From positions 28,587-92,586 of the forward strand of contig JAFIFG010000128.1 in NCBI GenBank assembly GCA_020832135.1: a DNA stretch of 64,000 bases, read 5' to 3'. Position numbers and translations under genes: made by a program. Shown here in pieces: positions 32,377 to 41,071 of the stretch. The notes under the pieces are model-generated. The model made no database searches. It saw only the letters and a program-made list of their open reading frames with translations, and had not been told where the DNA came from. Positions within the stretch are counted from its first letter, which is position 1. Each line of letters starts with the position of its first letter. The stretch comes from Clostridiaceae bacterium. Its GTDB lineage: Bacteria; Bacillota; Clostridia; Peptostreptococcales; Natronincolaceae.

Positions 32377-33732
32377 ATGCAAAAGATTTTAATTATAGAT
32401 GATGAAGCGGCTATCTGCTCTTCCTTGAGCTTTGCATTGGAAGATATGTATATAGTAAAGACCACGACAAAACCTTCGGAGGGCCTTAATTGGGTTAAGG
32501 AAGAAACTTTTGATTTATGTCTTTTAGACTTAAAAATAGGGGCAATCAATGGAATGGAAGTATTGACAAGGCTAAAGGAAATACAGCAGGATATAATCAT
32601 CATCATGATGACAGCCTATGGAACCATATCCTCATCAGTGGAGGCGGTTAAAAAGGGAGCATATTCTTATCTAACTAAACCTATTCATATAGATGGTTTG
32701 TATTCTATTGTAGAGCAAGCATTAAATTACCAAAAATTAAACCGTCAGGTGGAATGTTTAAGTCAGGAATTACATGATAAATATATTTATAATGGCATTA
32801 TAGGAAAGAGTCCTGTCATGAAAAATGTGTTTGAGTTAATAGAAAAATTGAAGGATGTAGATACAAATGTTGTTATAACCGGTGAAAGCGGAACTGGTAA
32901 GGAAATGGTGGCAAGGGCAATACATTATGCAGGAAAAAGAAAAAAAGAGGCTTTTGTTGCGGTGAACTGCAGTGCTATTCCAGAACATCTATTAGAAAGT
33001 GAATTGTTCGGCTATAAAAAGGGAGCTTTTACAGGAGCTAATAGTGATAAAATAGGTAAATTTCAATACGCTAATCATGGAACTATCTTTTTGGATGAAA
33101 TAGGTGATATGCCTATGGCTCTACAGGCAAAACTCCTTAGGGTATTACAATTAAAACAGATTACACCCTTAGGAGCTAATGAATCCATTGAACTAGATAT
33201 TCGTGTTCTTGCAGCCACCAACAAAGATCTGAAAAAGGCTGTAGAAGAAGGAGAGTTTAGACAAGATCTTTATTTTAGACTAAATGTTGTAGAGATTGAT
33301 TTACCGCCTTTAAGGGAAAAAAGACAGGATTTGATTCTTTTGTTCCAACATTTTATACAGGTTTATAATAAAGAGCTTAATAAGAATATAGTAGGAATTT
33401 CTCAAGAGGCTCAGGATTATCTTATGGAATATGAGTACCCTGGCAACATAAGGGAATTTGCTAATATTATAGAATATTCCATGTTAATGGCGGAGGGATC
33501 TTATATACAAGTGAAAGATTTACCGATGGAGGTAAAGAAAAAAACTCTTTCAACCTTCACCTATAATCAAAATCCTATAGAAGCATTTGTAGGACTTTCT
33601 TTGGATGATATGGAAAAGTTATTAATAGAGGCTACCTTAAATAGAAATAAGGGACATAGAAAGAAAACAGCTGAAGTGTTAGGTATAAGTGAGCGTGGAC
33701 TGAGAAATAAACTTAGAAAATATAATTTATAA
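32377..33732 (+). CDS. NtrC-family sigma-54-dependent response regulator
   Basis: 451 residues: receiver domain with phosphoacceptor D51 (LLDLKIG), AAA+ domain with Walker A GESGTGKE, GAFTGA loop that contacts sigma-54, and ELFGYKKGAFTGAN, then a Fis-type helix-turn-helix (KKTAEVLGISERGLRNKL). It should activate the perfect sigma-54 promoter at 34008, in front of the TRAP transporter genes. Cotranscribed with the kinase. Confidence 0.96.
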   Translation: MQKILIIDDEAAICSSLSFALEDMYIVKTTTKPSEGLNWVKEETFDLCLLDLKIGAINGMEVLTRLKEIQQDIIIIMMTAYGTISSSVEAVKKGAYSYLTKPIHIDGLYSIVEQALNYQKLNRQVECLSQELHDKYIYNGIIGKSPVMKNVFELIEKLKDVDTNVVITGESGTGKEMVARAIHYAGKRKKEAFVAVNCSAIPEHLLESELFGYKKGAFTGANSDKIGKFQYANHGTIFLDEIGDMPMALQAKLLRVLQLKQITPLGANESIELDIRVLAATNKDLKKAVEEGEFRQDLYFRLNVVEIDLPPLREKRQDLILLFQHFIQVYNKELNKNIVGISQEAQDYLMEYEYPGNIREFANIIEYSMLMAEGSYIQVKDLPMEVKKKTLSTFTYNQNPIEAFVGLSLDDMEKLLIEATLNRNKGHRKKTAEVLGISERGLRNKLRKYNL

Positions 33733-33746
33733 AGATGAGGTTAAGT

Positions 33747-33796
33747 AAAATGAAAGGGAATTTTTTTCCGCAAGGGAAAAAAATTCCCTTTCATTT
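33747..33796 (+). terminator. Terminator after the two-component genes
   Basis: AAAATGAAAGGGAATTTTTT with CC pairs with the complementary GGAAAAAAATTCCCTTTCA-TTTT, loop GCAAG. 23-bp nearly perfect stem. Confidence 0.92.
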
Positions 33797-33833
33797 TATC
33801 TTTTTAAATGTTGTTCTTCAACTACAGGAATAC

Positions 33834-33847
33834 ATGGTTGTAACCAT
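33834..33847. promoter_or_regulatory. Palindrome, candidate activator site
   Basis: ATGGTT-GT-AACCAT, a perfect dyad about 160 bp upstream of the sigma-54 core. Spacing is typical of an NtrC-type upstream activating site, but the sequence specificity is unknown. Confidence 0.35.
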
Positions 33848-33921
33848 TTAAAAAACTAATCAAACTCAACAAGTTCAAAATAATAAAAGTAAAACAATTG
33901 CAATCTAATATATAGAAATTT

Positions 33922-33939
33922 CAAAAATGAACATTTTTG
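33922..33939. promoter_or_regulatory. 18-bp palindrome, candidate upstream activating site
   Basis: CAAAAATG-AA-CATTTTTG is a perfect inverted repeat centred about 77 bp before the sigma-54 -24 element, where NtrC-type regulators usually bind. Confidence 0.5.
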
Positions 33940-34007
33940 CCGCATTTATATATTCAATGAACAATAGAGAAATTTAAAGTTTTAGACTATACCTAGCTTG
34001 TGGAAGT

Positions 34008-34023
34008 TGGCACAAGACTTGCT
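34008..34023 (+). promoter_or_regulatory. Sigma-54 promoter of the TRAP operon
   Basis: TGGCAC-AAGAC-TTGCT: GG and GC separated by exactly 10 nt, a full match to the -24/-12 consensus, 58 nt before the transporter start. The gene for an NtrC-type activator lies directly upstream. Confidence 0.93.
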
Positions 34024-34081
34024 CTATATCTAAGTCATATTAATAAAAAATCAAATAAAATCAAGAAAGGGAGTATGTAAA

Positions 34082-35077
34082 ATGAAAAAAATATTGTTTC
34101 TTTTATTGGCAATAGCACTTATAGCCACGGGGTGTGGAGGTGGAGGAGGAGCTGCTGAAACCAGTGAAGACCAAGGTGGAGAAGCCACGGTAGATAGAAG
34201 TATGTTCATAACAGTAGCAACTGGACCAACCAGTGGTATTTATTATCCAATCGGTGGAGGATTTTCTAATATTATAGAGCATGACTTAGGCTATAGATCC
34301 TCTGTACAGTCTACTGGAGCCTCTGTAGAGAATATCAACTTATTACTAAACAATCGTGCTGAACTAGCTATCACTATGGCGGATGCAGTATCTCAGGCCT
34401 ATGAAGGCTTTGGTGCTTTTGAAGGGGAGGCTAAAAAAGAGTTAAGAGGCTTGATGAGTCTGTACCCAAATTATGTTCAACTGGTAACAACAGCTGATTC
34501 TGGAATTGAAACCTTCTATGACTTAAAAGGTAAAAGAGTAGGGGTTGGTGCTCCTAATTCAGGTGTTGAGTTAAATGCAAGACTTATGTTTGAAGCTCAC
34601 GATATGACTTATGATGATATAAGAGAAGATTATTTAAATTATGGTGAAGCTATAGATCAAATCAGAAACGGTATGGTGGATGCAGCTTTTGTAACAAGTG
34701 GAATTCCAAATGCAACGATTATGGATCTTGGTACTACTCATGATATAAGAATTATACCGATAGAAGGAGAAGGCATGGCATATCTTCAAGAACATTATCC
34801 TTTCTTCTCACCAAGTATTATTCCTGCAGGGACTTATAATAATGAAGAAAACATAAATACAGCAACTATTATGAACTTGATGCTAGTGAATGAGAGTGTG
34901 CCTGAGGAAGTAGTGTATGATATTTTAACTGGAGTATTTGAAAATATAGAAACAATCCATAGTGCTCATAATGCTGCAAGACAACATATAAATCTTGACA
35001 CAGTAATGGAGGGTATGGTTGTACCGCTACATCCAGGTGCGGAAAGATACTTCAAAGAAGCTGGTGTAATTGAATAA
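34082..35077 (+). CDS. TRAP-TAXI family solute-binding lipoprotein
   Basis: 331 residues. Lipoprotein signal LFLLLAIALIATGC with C18 as the lipidated cysteine, a glycine linker, then FITVATGPTSGIYYPIGGGFSNII, the TAXI-family signature, and LKGKRVGVGAPNSGVELNAR. It captures the solute outside the cell for the fused permease encoded at 35622. Known TAXI proteins bind glutamate/glutamine or C4/C5 acids; the neighbouring glutaminase suggests such a ligand here. Strong ribosome binding site AAGGGAG. Confidence 0.93.
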   Translation: MKKILFLLLAIALIATGCGGGGGAAETSEDQGGEATVDRSMFITVATGPTSGIYYPIGGGFSNIIEHDLGYRSSVQSTGASVENINLLLNNRAELAITMADAVSQAYEGFGAFEGEAKKELRGLMSLYPNYVQLVTTADSGIETFYDLKGKRVGVGAPNSGVELNARLMFEAHDMTYDDIREDYLNYGEAIDQIRNGMVDAAFVTSGIPNATIMDLGTTHDIRIIPIEGEGMAYLQEHYPFFSPSIIPAGTYNNEENINTATIMNLMLVNESVPEEVVYDILTGVFENIETIHSAHNAARQHINLDTVMEGMVVPLHPGAERYFKEAGVIE

Positions 35078-35615
35078 TCAATTATTAAGAAAGCAACAGA
35101 GGAAGCATATTAGAACTTCCTCTGTTGTATATGAAGAAACTTTTATAAGGATAGCTATTACAGCTATTGCACTTATGATTTTACTGGTATATTATCAATA
35201 TTTCCATACAGCTACAGAACTAAGATATATGTTGACGATTATAGAGGAAAAAACAACAGAAGATTTTGTTGCAATAGAAGTGAATGTAGGGGATATAGTA
35301 GAATTTCATTGGATACATTCAGTGGAGCACATTCCCTGGATAGAAACCTTTATGATCGATGATGAAGGAAAATTTATGTTGATAGAAACTAAATTTAAGG
35401 GTTTTGGTGCAGGCGTTCCCCACGAAAAAGAGGGGAAGGTCAAGGTAGAAGATGGCTATGTAATAATGACGGAGCTAGAGGAAAGGTTTGAAGCATATAC
35501 ATGGATTCATTCCCATAGTGCTACTGAAAAAATCACTTTAAATGGTATGAATATTGTGAAGGCTAAAGACTTACCACACCATGGATTTGTGAAAATGAAA
35601 GTTCAAGAGAGGTGA
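35070..35615 (+). CDS. DUF1850 protein, TRAP-TAXI accessory subunit
   Basis: 181 residues with one N-terminal transmembrane helix (IAITAIALMILLVYYQYF) and a DUF1850 domain with EFHWIHSVEHIPWIETF and the C-terminal block ERFEAYTWIHSHSATEKITL. DUF1850 proteins recur between TAXI binding proteins and fused TRAP permeases. Start codon is TTG at 35070, overlapping the previous stop by 8 nt, so translation is probably coupled; no ATG fits better. Confidence 0.8.
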   Translation: MNNQLLRKQQRKHIRTSSVVYEETFIRIAITAIALMILLVYYQYFHTATELRYMLTIIEEKTTEDFVAIEVNVGDIVEFHWIHSVEHIPWIETFMIDDEGKFMLIETKFKGFGAGVPHEKEGKVKVEDGYVIMTELEERFEAYTWIHSHSATEKITLNGMNIVKAKDLPHHGFVKMKVQER

Positions 35616-35621
35616 TGATTG

Positions 35622-37571
35622 ATGATAGAAAATGAAAAGAACATGGAGGATAAGCAACAGGAGTTGTTAGAAAAATATGATAATGAGTCAAGGTTTAGAG
35701 TTTTTCAAAACAAGACTACGGGATTAGTCATCAAACTATTTGCTATAGCAATAGCCCTATACCACTTATATGTGTCTTACTTTGGCACTCCTGTTACTTT
35801 AAAACATCGTTCCTTACATGTAGCGGCTATTTTAGCTTTAACCTTTTTCTTATTTCCTGCCTATAAAAAGGCCAGTAGAAAAAAACTTGCTATTTATGAT
35901 TTTATTTTGGGAATTTTAGCAATAACACCCGCCATTTATATATGGATAGATTATTTAGGTATTGTGCATAGAGCTGGTATCCCAAATAACGTAGATTTAT
36001 TTTTGGGTGTTGTGTTGATATTGTTAGTCTTGGAGGCAGCTAGACGTGTTACAGGTTTTGCTCTGCCACTATTAGGAATAATCTTCATAACTTATGCTCT
36101 GTTTGGCAGGCAAATGCCAGGTTTTTTTGGACATCGGGGTTATGGATGGGATGAAATAGTGAATCATCTCTTTGTATCCACTGACGGCATCTATGGTACT
36201 GCTGTAGGTGTAGCCTCCACCTATATATTTTTATTTATATTGTTTGGTGCCTTTATGAGTAAATCAGGCATGGGGCAGTTTTTCAATGACATCTCCTTAG
36301 CACTGGCAGGGCACACAAAGGGAGGTCCTGCTAAGGTGGCAGTTATAGCCAGTGGTTTTCTAGGCAGTATCAATGGTGCCGCTGTTGCTAATGTTGTTAC
36401 AACTGGAGCATTTACCATCCCCCTTATGAAAAAGACAGGATATGATGATGAATTTTCTGGGGCAGTAGAAGCCTCGGCCTCTGTGGGAGGACAATTATTA
36501 CCACCTATTATGGGGGCCGCCGCTTTTATTATGGCGGAAGTATTAGGAGTACAATATAGAGTCATTGTCATGGCTGCTATTTTACCAGCTTTACTATATT
36601 ATTTAGGTATTATGACACAGGTGCAAATGAGAGCATCTAAAAGAGGATTAAAAGGAATACCCAAAAGTGAATTACCTAGAGTTAGAGATGTTATGAAGGA
36701 AAGAGGACATCTTCTAATTCCTTTAATGTTTTTAGTTTATATGCTGTTTTTTAGTGGAAGAACGATTATATACTCGGCATTTTTAACGATATTGGTCACC
36801 ATTGGAACTAGTATGTTAAGATCTACTACACGGATGAATTTAAAGGATATTGTAGATGCACTCTATGAAGGAACACGATCGGCAGTTCCTGTAGCGGTTG
36901 CCTGTGCAGCGGTAGGCCCCATAGTTGGTGTAGCTAGCATAACTGGATTTGGTCTTAGTATGGCCCATGCAATTGTATCTTTAGGTGGAACTAGCTTATT
37001 ATTTACACTAATATTTACCATGATAACATGTATCATATTAGGTATGGGATTACCTAGCATTCCTGCTTATTTAATAACTGCTACTATAGCGGCACCCGCC
37101 TTAGTTAGGCTAGGCATAGAGCCAATCGTAGCTCATTTATTTGTATTTTACTTTGCTATGTTTGCAAATATAACCCCACCGGTGGCATTGGCTTCCTTTG
37201 CGGCAGCAGGAATTTCTGGAGGCAGTCCAATGAAGACGGGATTTGAATCTATGAAACTGTCTATTGCGGGCTTTATTGTCCCCTATATGTTTGTATATAA
37301 TAGCTCTTTGCTTTTGATGGAAACTACATTTTTAGAAGGATCATTGGTGGTGATAACCTCTATTGTAGGAGTAATTATGCTAGGTAGTGCTGCAGAAGGT
37401 TATTTCTTTGTGAGTATGAGGAAGCTTTATAGGGTAGTACTACTCATAGGCTCCTTATTATTAATTAATGCAAATTTAGCACAGGATATTGTAGGACTAT
37501 TAATTATTGTGGCAGTATTGATGGTGCAGTGGAGAAAAGCTAAAAAAAGTAACGATTTACAACTGATATAA
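35622..37571 (+). CDS. TRAP transporter fused 4TM/12TM permease (TAXI type)
   Basis: 649-residue membrane protein combining the small (DctQ-like) and large (DctM-like) TRAP subunits. DctM signatures: FLGSINGAAVANVVTTGAFT, ASASVGGQLLPPIMGAAAF and GMGLPSIPAYLITATIAAPA. It drives sodium- or proton-coupled uptake of the solute handed over by the TAXI protein. ATG 35622 has AGAGAGGTG 7 nt upstream; TTG 35619 is an alternative. A terminator follows. Confidence 0.94.
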   Translation: MIENEKNMEDKQQELLEKYDNESRFRVFQNKTTGLVIKLFAIAIALYHLYVSYFGTPVTLKHRSLHVAAILALTFFLFPAYKKASRKKLAIYDFILGILAITPAIYIWIDYLGIVHRAGIPNNVDLFLGVVLILLVLEAARRVTGFALPLLGIIFITYALFGRQMPGFFGHRGYGWDEIVNHLFVSTDGIYGTAVGVASTYIFLFILFGAFMSKSGMGQFFNDISLALAGHTKGGPAKVAVIASGFLGSINGAAVANVVTTGAFTIPLMKKTGYDDEFSGAVEASASVGGQLLPPIMGAAAFIMAEVLGVQYRVIVMAAILPALLYYLGIMTQVQMRASKRGLKGIPKSELPRVRDVMKERGHLLIPLMFLVYMLFFSGRTIIYSAFLTILVTIGTSMLRSTTRMNLKDIVDALYEGTRSAVPVAVACAAVGPIVGVASITGFGLSMAHAIVSLGGTSLLFTLIFTMITCIILGMGLPSIPAYLITATIAAPALVRLGIEPIVAHLFVFYFAMFANITPPVALASFAAAGISGGSPMKTGFESMKLSIAGFIVPYMFVYNSSLLLMETTFLEGSLVVITSIVGVIMLGSAAEGYFFVSMRKLYRVVLLIGSLLLINANLAQDIVGLLIIVAVLMVQWRKAKKSNDLQLI

Positions 37572-37575
37572 AAGT

Positions 37576-37607
37576 GGTAGGCGATGGATGATCGCCTACC
37601 CTTATTT
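37576..37607 (+). terminator. Terminator of the TRAP operon
   Basis: GGTAGGCGAT (37576-37585) pairs with ATCGCCTACC (37591-37600), loop GGATG, tail CTTATTT. The tail is weak. Confidence 0.75.
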
Positions 37608-37723
37608 GTTTCTTTGAATGTATTGCTAAGTCTCTATGTATATTTTCTTCAAAAAGTATTTATATCTATGTAGATATAGTGATAGAATATAAATGTACAA
37701 TAACAGGAAAAGGAGAGTTGAAT

Positions 37724-38653
37724 ATGTCTAAGGATATACAGAAGATGATAGAACTAGCAATTGATAAATATAAGGATTTCCATAGAGAGGGAAGACTGCC
37801 CACTTATATTCCTGCACTTAGTGAAGCAAATCCTGAGGATATAGGAGTATATGTTTCTGATATAGAAGGCAATAATTATTATGCCGGTGCCTATGAAAAG
37901 AAATTTACGATACAAAGTATATCTAAAATAATAACCTTAGCTTTAGCCATCATGGATAATGGTGTAGAGGATGTATTTAGTAAAGTAGGATTCGAGCCTA
38001 CAGGAGGATCTTTTAACTCTATTCTAGAGATGGAAAAAAGCGATTCTCCAAAGCCTTTCAATCCTATGATTAATGCCGGTGCCATTTTAGTAACCTCTAC
38101 GATAAAAGGGAAAAGCAATGCAGAAAAGATCAGTAGAATAGTTGATTTCTATAGAAAGCTAACGGGTAATGCTCACTTGACAATGGATAATAAGGTATAT
38201 ACTTCAGAAAAGGAAACAGGCCATAGAAATAGAGCCATGACCTACTATATGAAGGATGCTAAAATTATCCAAGGAGATGCAGAGGAAATTTTAGATTTGT
38301 ATTTTCAACAGTGCTCTATATTGGTAAACTGTAGGGATTTAGCAAGAATAGCTAATGTTTTTGCTAATGACGGAGTGATAGCAGGAACTGGAGAAGAAGT
38401 GATCCCCCAAAACATCGTCAAAAAGGTTAGAACTCTAATGGTAACCTGTGGGATGTATGATGCTTCAGGAGAGTTTGCTGTAAGGGTAGGCTTACCAGCT
38501 AAAAGTGGTGTAGGTGGAGGGATTATGGCTTTGGCACCTCAAAAGATGGGCATAGGTATCTATGGACCAGCACTGGAGGGCAAGGGAAATAGTGTAGTAG
38601 GTATGAAGGTGTTGGAGGAGTTATCTAAAGAATTAAATCTAAGCATATTCTAA
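37724..38653 (+). CDS. glsA: Glutaminase A
   Basis: Hydrolyses glutamine to glutamate and ammonia through a serine beta-lactamase-like fold. FTIQSISKIITLALA carries the S-x-x-K catalytic pair; PFNPMINAGAI and CGMYDASGEFAVRVGLPAKSGVGGG (quoted in parts) are conserved. 309 residues from ATG 37724 with AAGGAGAG; the frame extends upstream to 37679 without support. Placed between the TRAP operon and a phosphoesterase, with its own upstream region; it supports a glutamate/glutamine theme together with gdhA. Confidence 0.93.
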   Translation: MSKDIQKMIELAIDKYKDFHREGRLPTYIPALSEANPEDIGVYVSDIEGNNYYAGAYEKKFTIQSISKIITLALAIMDNGVEDVFSKVGFEPTGGSFNSILEMEKSDSPKPFNPMINAGAILVTSTIKGKSNAEKISRIVDFYRKLTGNAHLTMDNKVYTSEKETGHRNRAMTYYMKDAKIIQGDAEEILDLYFQQCSILVNCRDLARIANVFANDGVIAGTGEEVIPQNIVKKVRTLMVTCGMYDASGEFAVRVGLPAKSGVGGGIMALAPQKMGIGIYGPALEGKGNSVVGMKVLEELSKELNLSIF

Positions 38654-38668
38654 AAATCGGAGGAAACG

Positions 38669-39781
38669 ATGGTCAAAAAAATATTAACCTTTATAGTATT
38701 CTTTGTTATTGGGTTTACTGTTTATTTTAGTATGAATTACTATGTCTATAGTAGCCTAATTAGGGGGATAGACATTTCACCCACAGTGAGCTTGTTATTA
38801 AAAACTATCTTTACAATAGGGTTCATAACCTTTATTATAAGTCAGTTTTTAAAAAGAAGATACCATGTTTACTTTATTTCCTATGTGGGTTATCTATGGT
38901 TGGGAATATTGTCTATAGCTTTCTTTATCTTTATGATTAAGGATATAGCGGTTGTATTTTTTCCATACCATAGGAATAATCTGACCTACATAGCACTTTT
39001 GACACTCTTTGTTTTTACCACTATAGCTATGGTAAGGGCATTAAAGGGACCCATAATAAAGGAAGTGCCTATACCTGTAACCTCTTTACCTGAAGCACTA
39101 GATGGGTTTACTATAGTACAGTTGTCGGATGTGCATTTAGGCATGTTTACCTCTAAAGGTTGGGTTGAAAAAGTAGTGGATCAGGTGAATAAGATAAATC
39201 CAGATATTGTTGTTATTACGGGAGATTTGGTGGACGATAAGACGGAGCGGATCAAGCCATTTTCTTCTATTATAAAGGGGATTAATGCAAGGTATGGTGT
39301 TTTTGCTGTAGCTGGCAACCATGAATTTTATGCAGGTATGGATACTTTTTATACTTTTGCTAGAGAAAGTAGTATAAATGTATTAAAGGATGAAAAAATT
39401 AGCATTCATGATGAACTTGAAATTATAGGTGTGGAAGATGTCATGGTAAAGAAGTATACTAATAAAATAGTAGATTTTGAGAAAATATTACCTGAACCAT
39501 CTACCGATAAATTTACTGTATTTTTATCTCATCAACCTACAAACTTTGAAAAAGCAGCAAAAAGAGGTGTAAATCTACAACTCTCAGGACATACCCATGC
39601 TGGTCAAATACCTCCTATGAATTTTATCGTATCCCTATACTATAAGTATTCTTACGGACTATACAAGTATAATAAATCCTACATATATACAACCTCAGGA
39701 ACAGGAACCTGGGGACCACCTATGCGACTTTTTTCTTCATCAGAAATTGTAAAATTACAATTAAAAATAAAAACAATCTAG
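38669..39781 (+). CDS. Membrane metallophosphoesterase (YkuE-like)
   Basis: 370 residues: four N-terminal transmembrane helices, then a calcineurin-like phosphoesterase domain from about residue 145. Metal ligands appear in QLSDVHLG, VVITGDLVDD, VAGNHEFY and LSGHTHAGQ, in the family order. Catalysis is likely on a membrane-associated or external substrate such as a lipid phosphate; the substrate is unknown. CGGAGG precedes ATG, 15 nt after glsA. Confidence 0.92.
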   Translation: MVKKILTFIVFFVIGFTVYFSMNYYVYSSLIRGIDISPTVSLLLKTIFTIGFITFIISQFLKRRYHVYFISYVGYLWLGILSIAFFIFMIKDIAVVFFPYHRNNLTYIALLTLFVFTTIAMVRALKGPIIKEVPIPVTSLPEALDGFTIVQLSDVHLGMFTSKGWVEKVVDQVNKINPDIVVITGDLVDDKTERIKPFSSIIKGINARYGVFAVAGNHEFYAGMDTFYTFARESSINVLKDEKISIHDELEIIGVEDVMVKKYTNKIVDFEKILPEPSTDKFTVFLSHQPTNFEKAAKRGVNLQLSGHTHAGQIPPMNFIVSLYYKYSYGLYKYNKSYIYTTSGTGTWGPPMRLFSSSEIVKLQLKIKTI

Positions 39782-39810
39782 GAATAAATTTTCTTCCTAG
39801 ATTGTTTTTG
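39773..39810. terminator. Bidirectional terminator
   Basis: ACAATCTAGGAA pairs with TTCCTAGATTGT, then TTTTG on the plus strand; A-rich on the other side. It overlaps the phosphoesterase stop codon and ends 8 nt before the end of the minus-strand gene. Confidence 0.85.
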
Positions 39811-39817
39811 AAGTATT

Positions 39818-40021
39818 TTATTTTGACTTGTTGTTCAAAATATTTTTCAATTCATCTTCATAAAAATATTTGGAATCAAAGACATCTACATCTCTTACCA
39901 TGTCTAAAGGCATAACATAAGAATTCATATTTTTATTTGGAATCTCATAATCTCTAGCATTGTAGGTATCATCAATAATATCCTGAGGATTTCTAGGGGA
40001 ATTCTTAGGATGTTTTGTCAT
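39818..40021 (-). CDS. Small hypothetical protein
   Basis: 67 residues, polar and acidic, without transmembrane segment or cysteine: MTKHPKNSPRNPQD start and YEIPNKNMNSYVMPLDMV middle. I do not recognise the family; such short asparagine/aspartate-rich proteins are common among spore proteins of Clostridia, which is only a suggestion. ATG at 40021 has AGGAGG 7 nt upstream; the frame's upstream TTG at 40027 lies too close to the ribosome binding site. Confidence 0.65.
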   Translation of the reverse strand: MTKHPKNSPRNPQDIIDDTYNARDYEIPNKNMNSYVMPLDMVRDVDVFDSKYFYEDELKNILNNKSK

Positions 40022-40229
40022 TTTCAAACCTCCTAAAGTTTAATCTTGAATAAATTGTTTAACTCTATTTAATTACTATATAGTATTTGCAGGCTAAAGA
40101 TAATTACACAATACAATAATTGGAATATATTAAGAAAAAATAAAGGATAATATTAAGTTATAGAGAATTGTTCTATTATGATATGTGTTATAAGTTAAAT
40201 AACATCTGATAAGGGGGACCAATAAAAAA

Positions 40230-41027
40230 ATGATAGTAGGAATAATTGGCGGTGGAAATGGGGGGCATGCTATTTTAGGGGCTCTAAAAAAAATGGAAGA
40301 AGTTAAGGTAGCTGGTATTGTGGACATAAATAACAATGCTCCAGGTATACAATTAGCAAAACAACTGGGGATATTTTGTAGCGATAGCATTGAAGAACTT
40401 TTCAATAAAAATTTAGATATAGTGATCGAGGCTACTGGTAACAACAGAGTACAGCAAGATATTGAGAAATACAATCGCAAGGATGTTAAGGTAGTCTGTA
40501 GTGAAGTAGCAGAATTAATGATGGGGCTCGTAGGCAATGAAACAAAGGTATTGGAAAAATTAGAGGGACAAGTAGAAGAGATTAAGAACCTAGGGAAGGT
40601 GACGGAGAACAGCATAGAAAAAATGCATAAGAGCATTGAAAATACCAATGATTTAAGTGAAACTCTAAATATCTTTGCCCAAAACACTATAGGCCTTGTA
40701 AAGGAAACAGATCAAATTCTAAGGGTGATGAATAAGATTACCCAGCAAACAAATATTTTGGGACTGAATGCATCTATTGAAGCAGCCAGGGCTGGAGAGC
40801 AGGGAAGAGGGTTTGCAGTAGTTGCACAGGAGGTTCAGAAGCTTGCCCAAAATAGTGAAGGATTTACAAAACAAATTGATGCAACACTAAGCACCATTAA
40901 CCAAGAAGTAAATTCGGTGGCGGAAAAGATACAGGAGCTAGAAAAGGTTGCCCATGATCAAAAAGAAGTAGGCAAGGACTTAGAAGAAGCTATCTCTAAT
41001 TTGCTAAATAATACAAAAAACATGTAA
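40230..41027 (+). CDS. Rossmann-fold domain fused to a chemoreceptor signalling tip
   Basis: 265 residues. Residues 1-105 are a dinucleotide-binding Rossmann domain ([20 protein letters not shown], later VAGIVDINN, and VIEATGN) as in Gfo/Idh or aspartate/homoserine dehydrogenases. After a coiled-coil linker, residues 150-230 are the hairpin tip of methyl-accepting chemotaxis proteins ([20 protein letters not shown]). No transmembrane helix and only a short signalling stalk. It could report NAD(P)(H) redox state to CheA/CheW, but this is inference. AGGGGGA precedes the ATG. It stands alone between two terminators. Confidence 0.8.
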   Translation: MIVGIIGGGNGGHAILGALKKMEEVKVAGIVDINNNAPGIQLAKQLGIFCSDSIEELFNKNLDIVIEATGNNRVQQDIEKYNRKDVKVVCSEVAELMMGLVGNETKVLEKLEGQVEEIKNLGKVTENSIEKMHKSIENTNDLSETLNIFAQNTIGLVKETDQILRVMNKITQQTNILGLNASIEAARAGEQGRGFAVVAQEVQKLAQNSEGFTKQIDATLSTINQEVNSVAEKIQELEKVAHDQKEVGKDLEEAISNLLNNTKNM

Positions 41028-41070
41028 AAATAAAATTCGACACCTCAAAGGGTTGTCGAATTTTATTTTT
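41026..41070. terminator. Bidirectional terminator
   Basis: AAAAATAAAATTCGACA pairs with TGTCGAATTTTATTTTT. It serves the plus-strand fusion gene and, in mirror image, the convergent metNIQ operon whose stop is 2 nt away. Confidence 0.9.
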
Positions 41071-41071
41071 C

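Noticed and set aside
40130..40687. 185-codon minus-strand open frame across the chemoreceptor fusion gene
   Set aside because: Antisense shadow; composition is serine/proline/phenylalanine-rich without domain signal, while the plus frame has clear domains.
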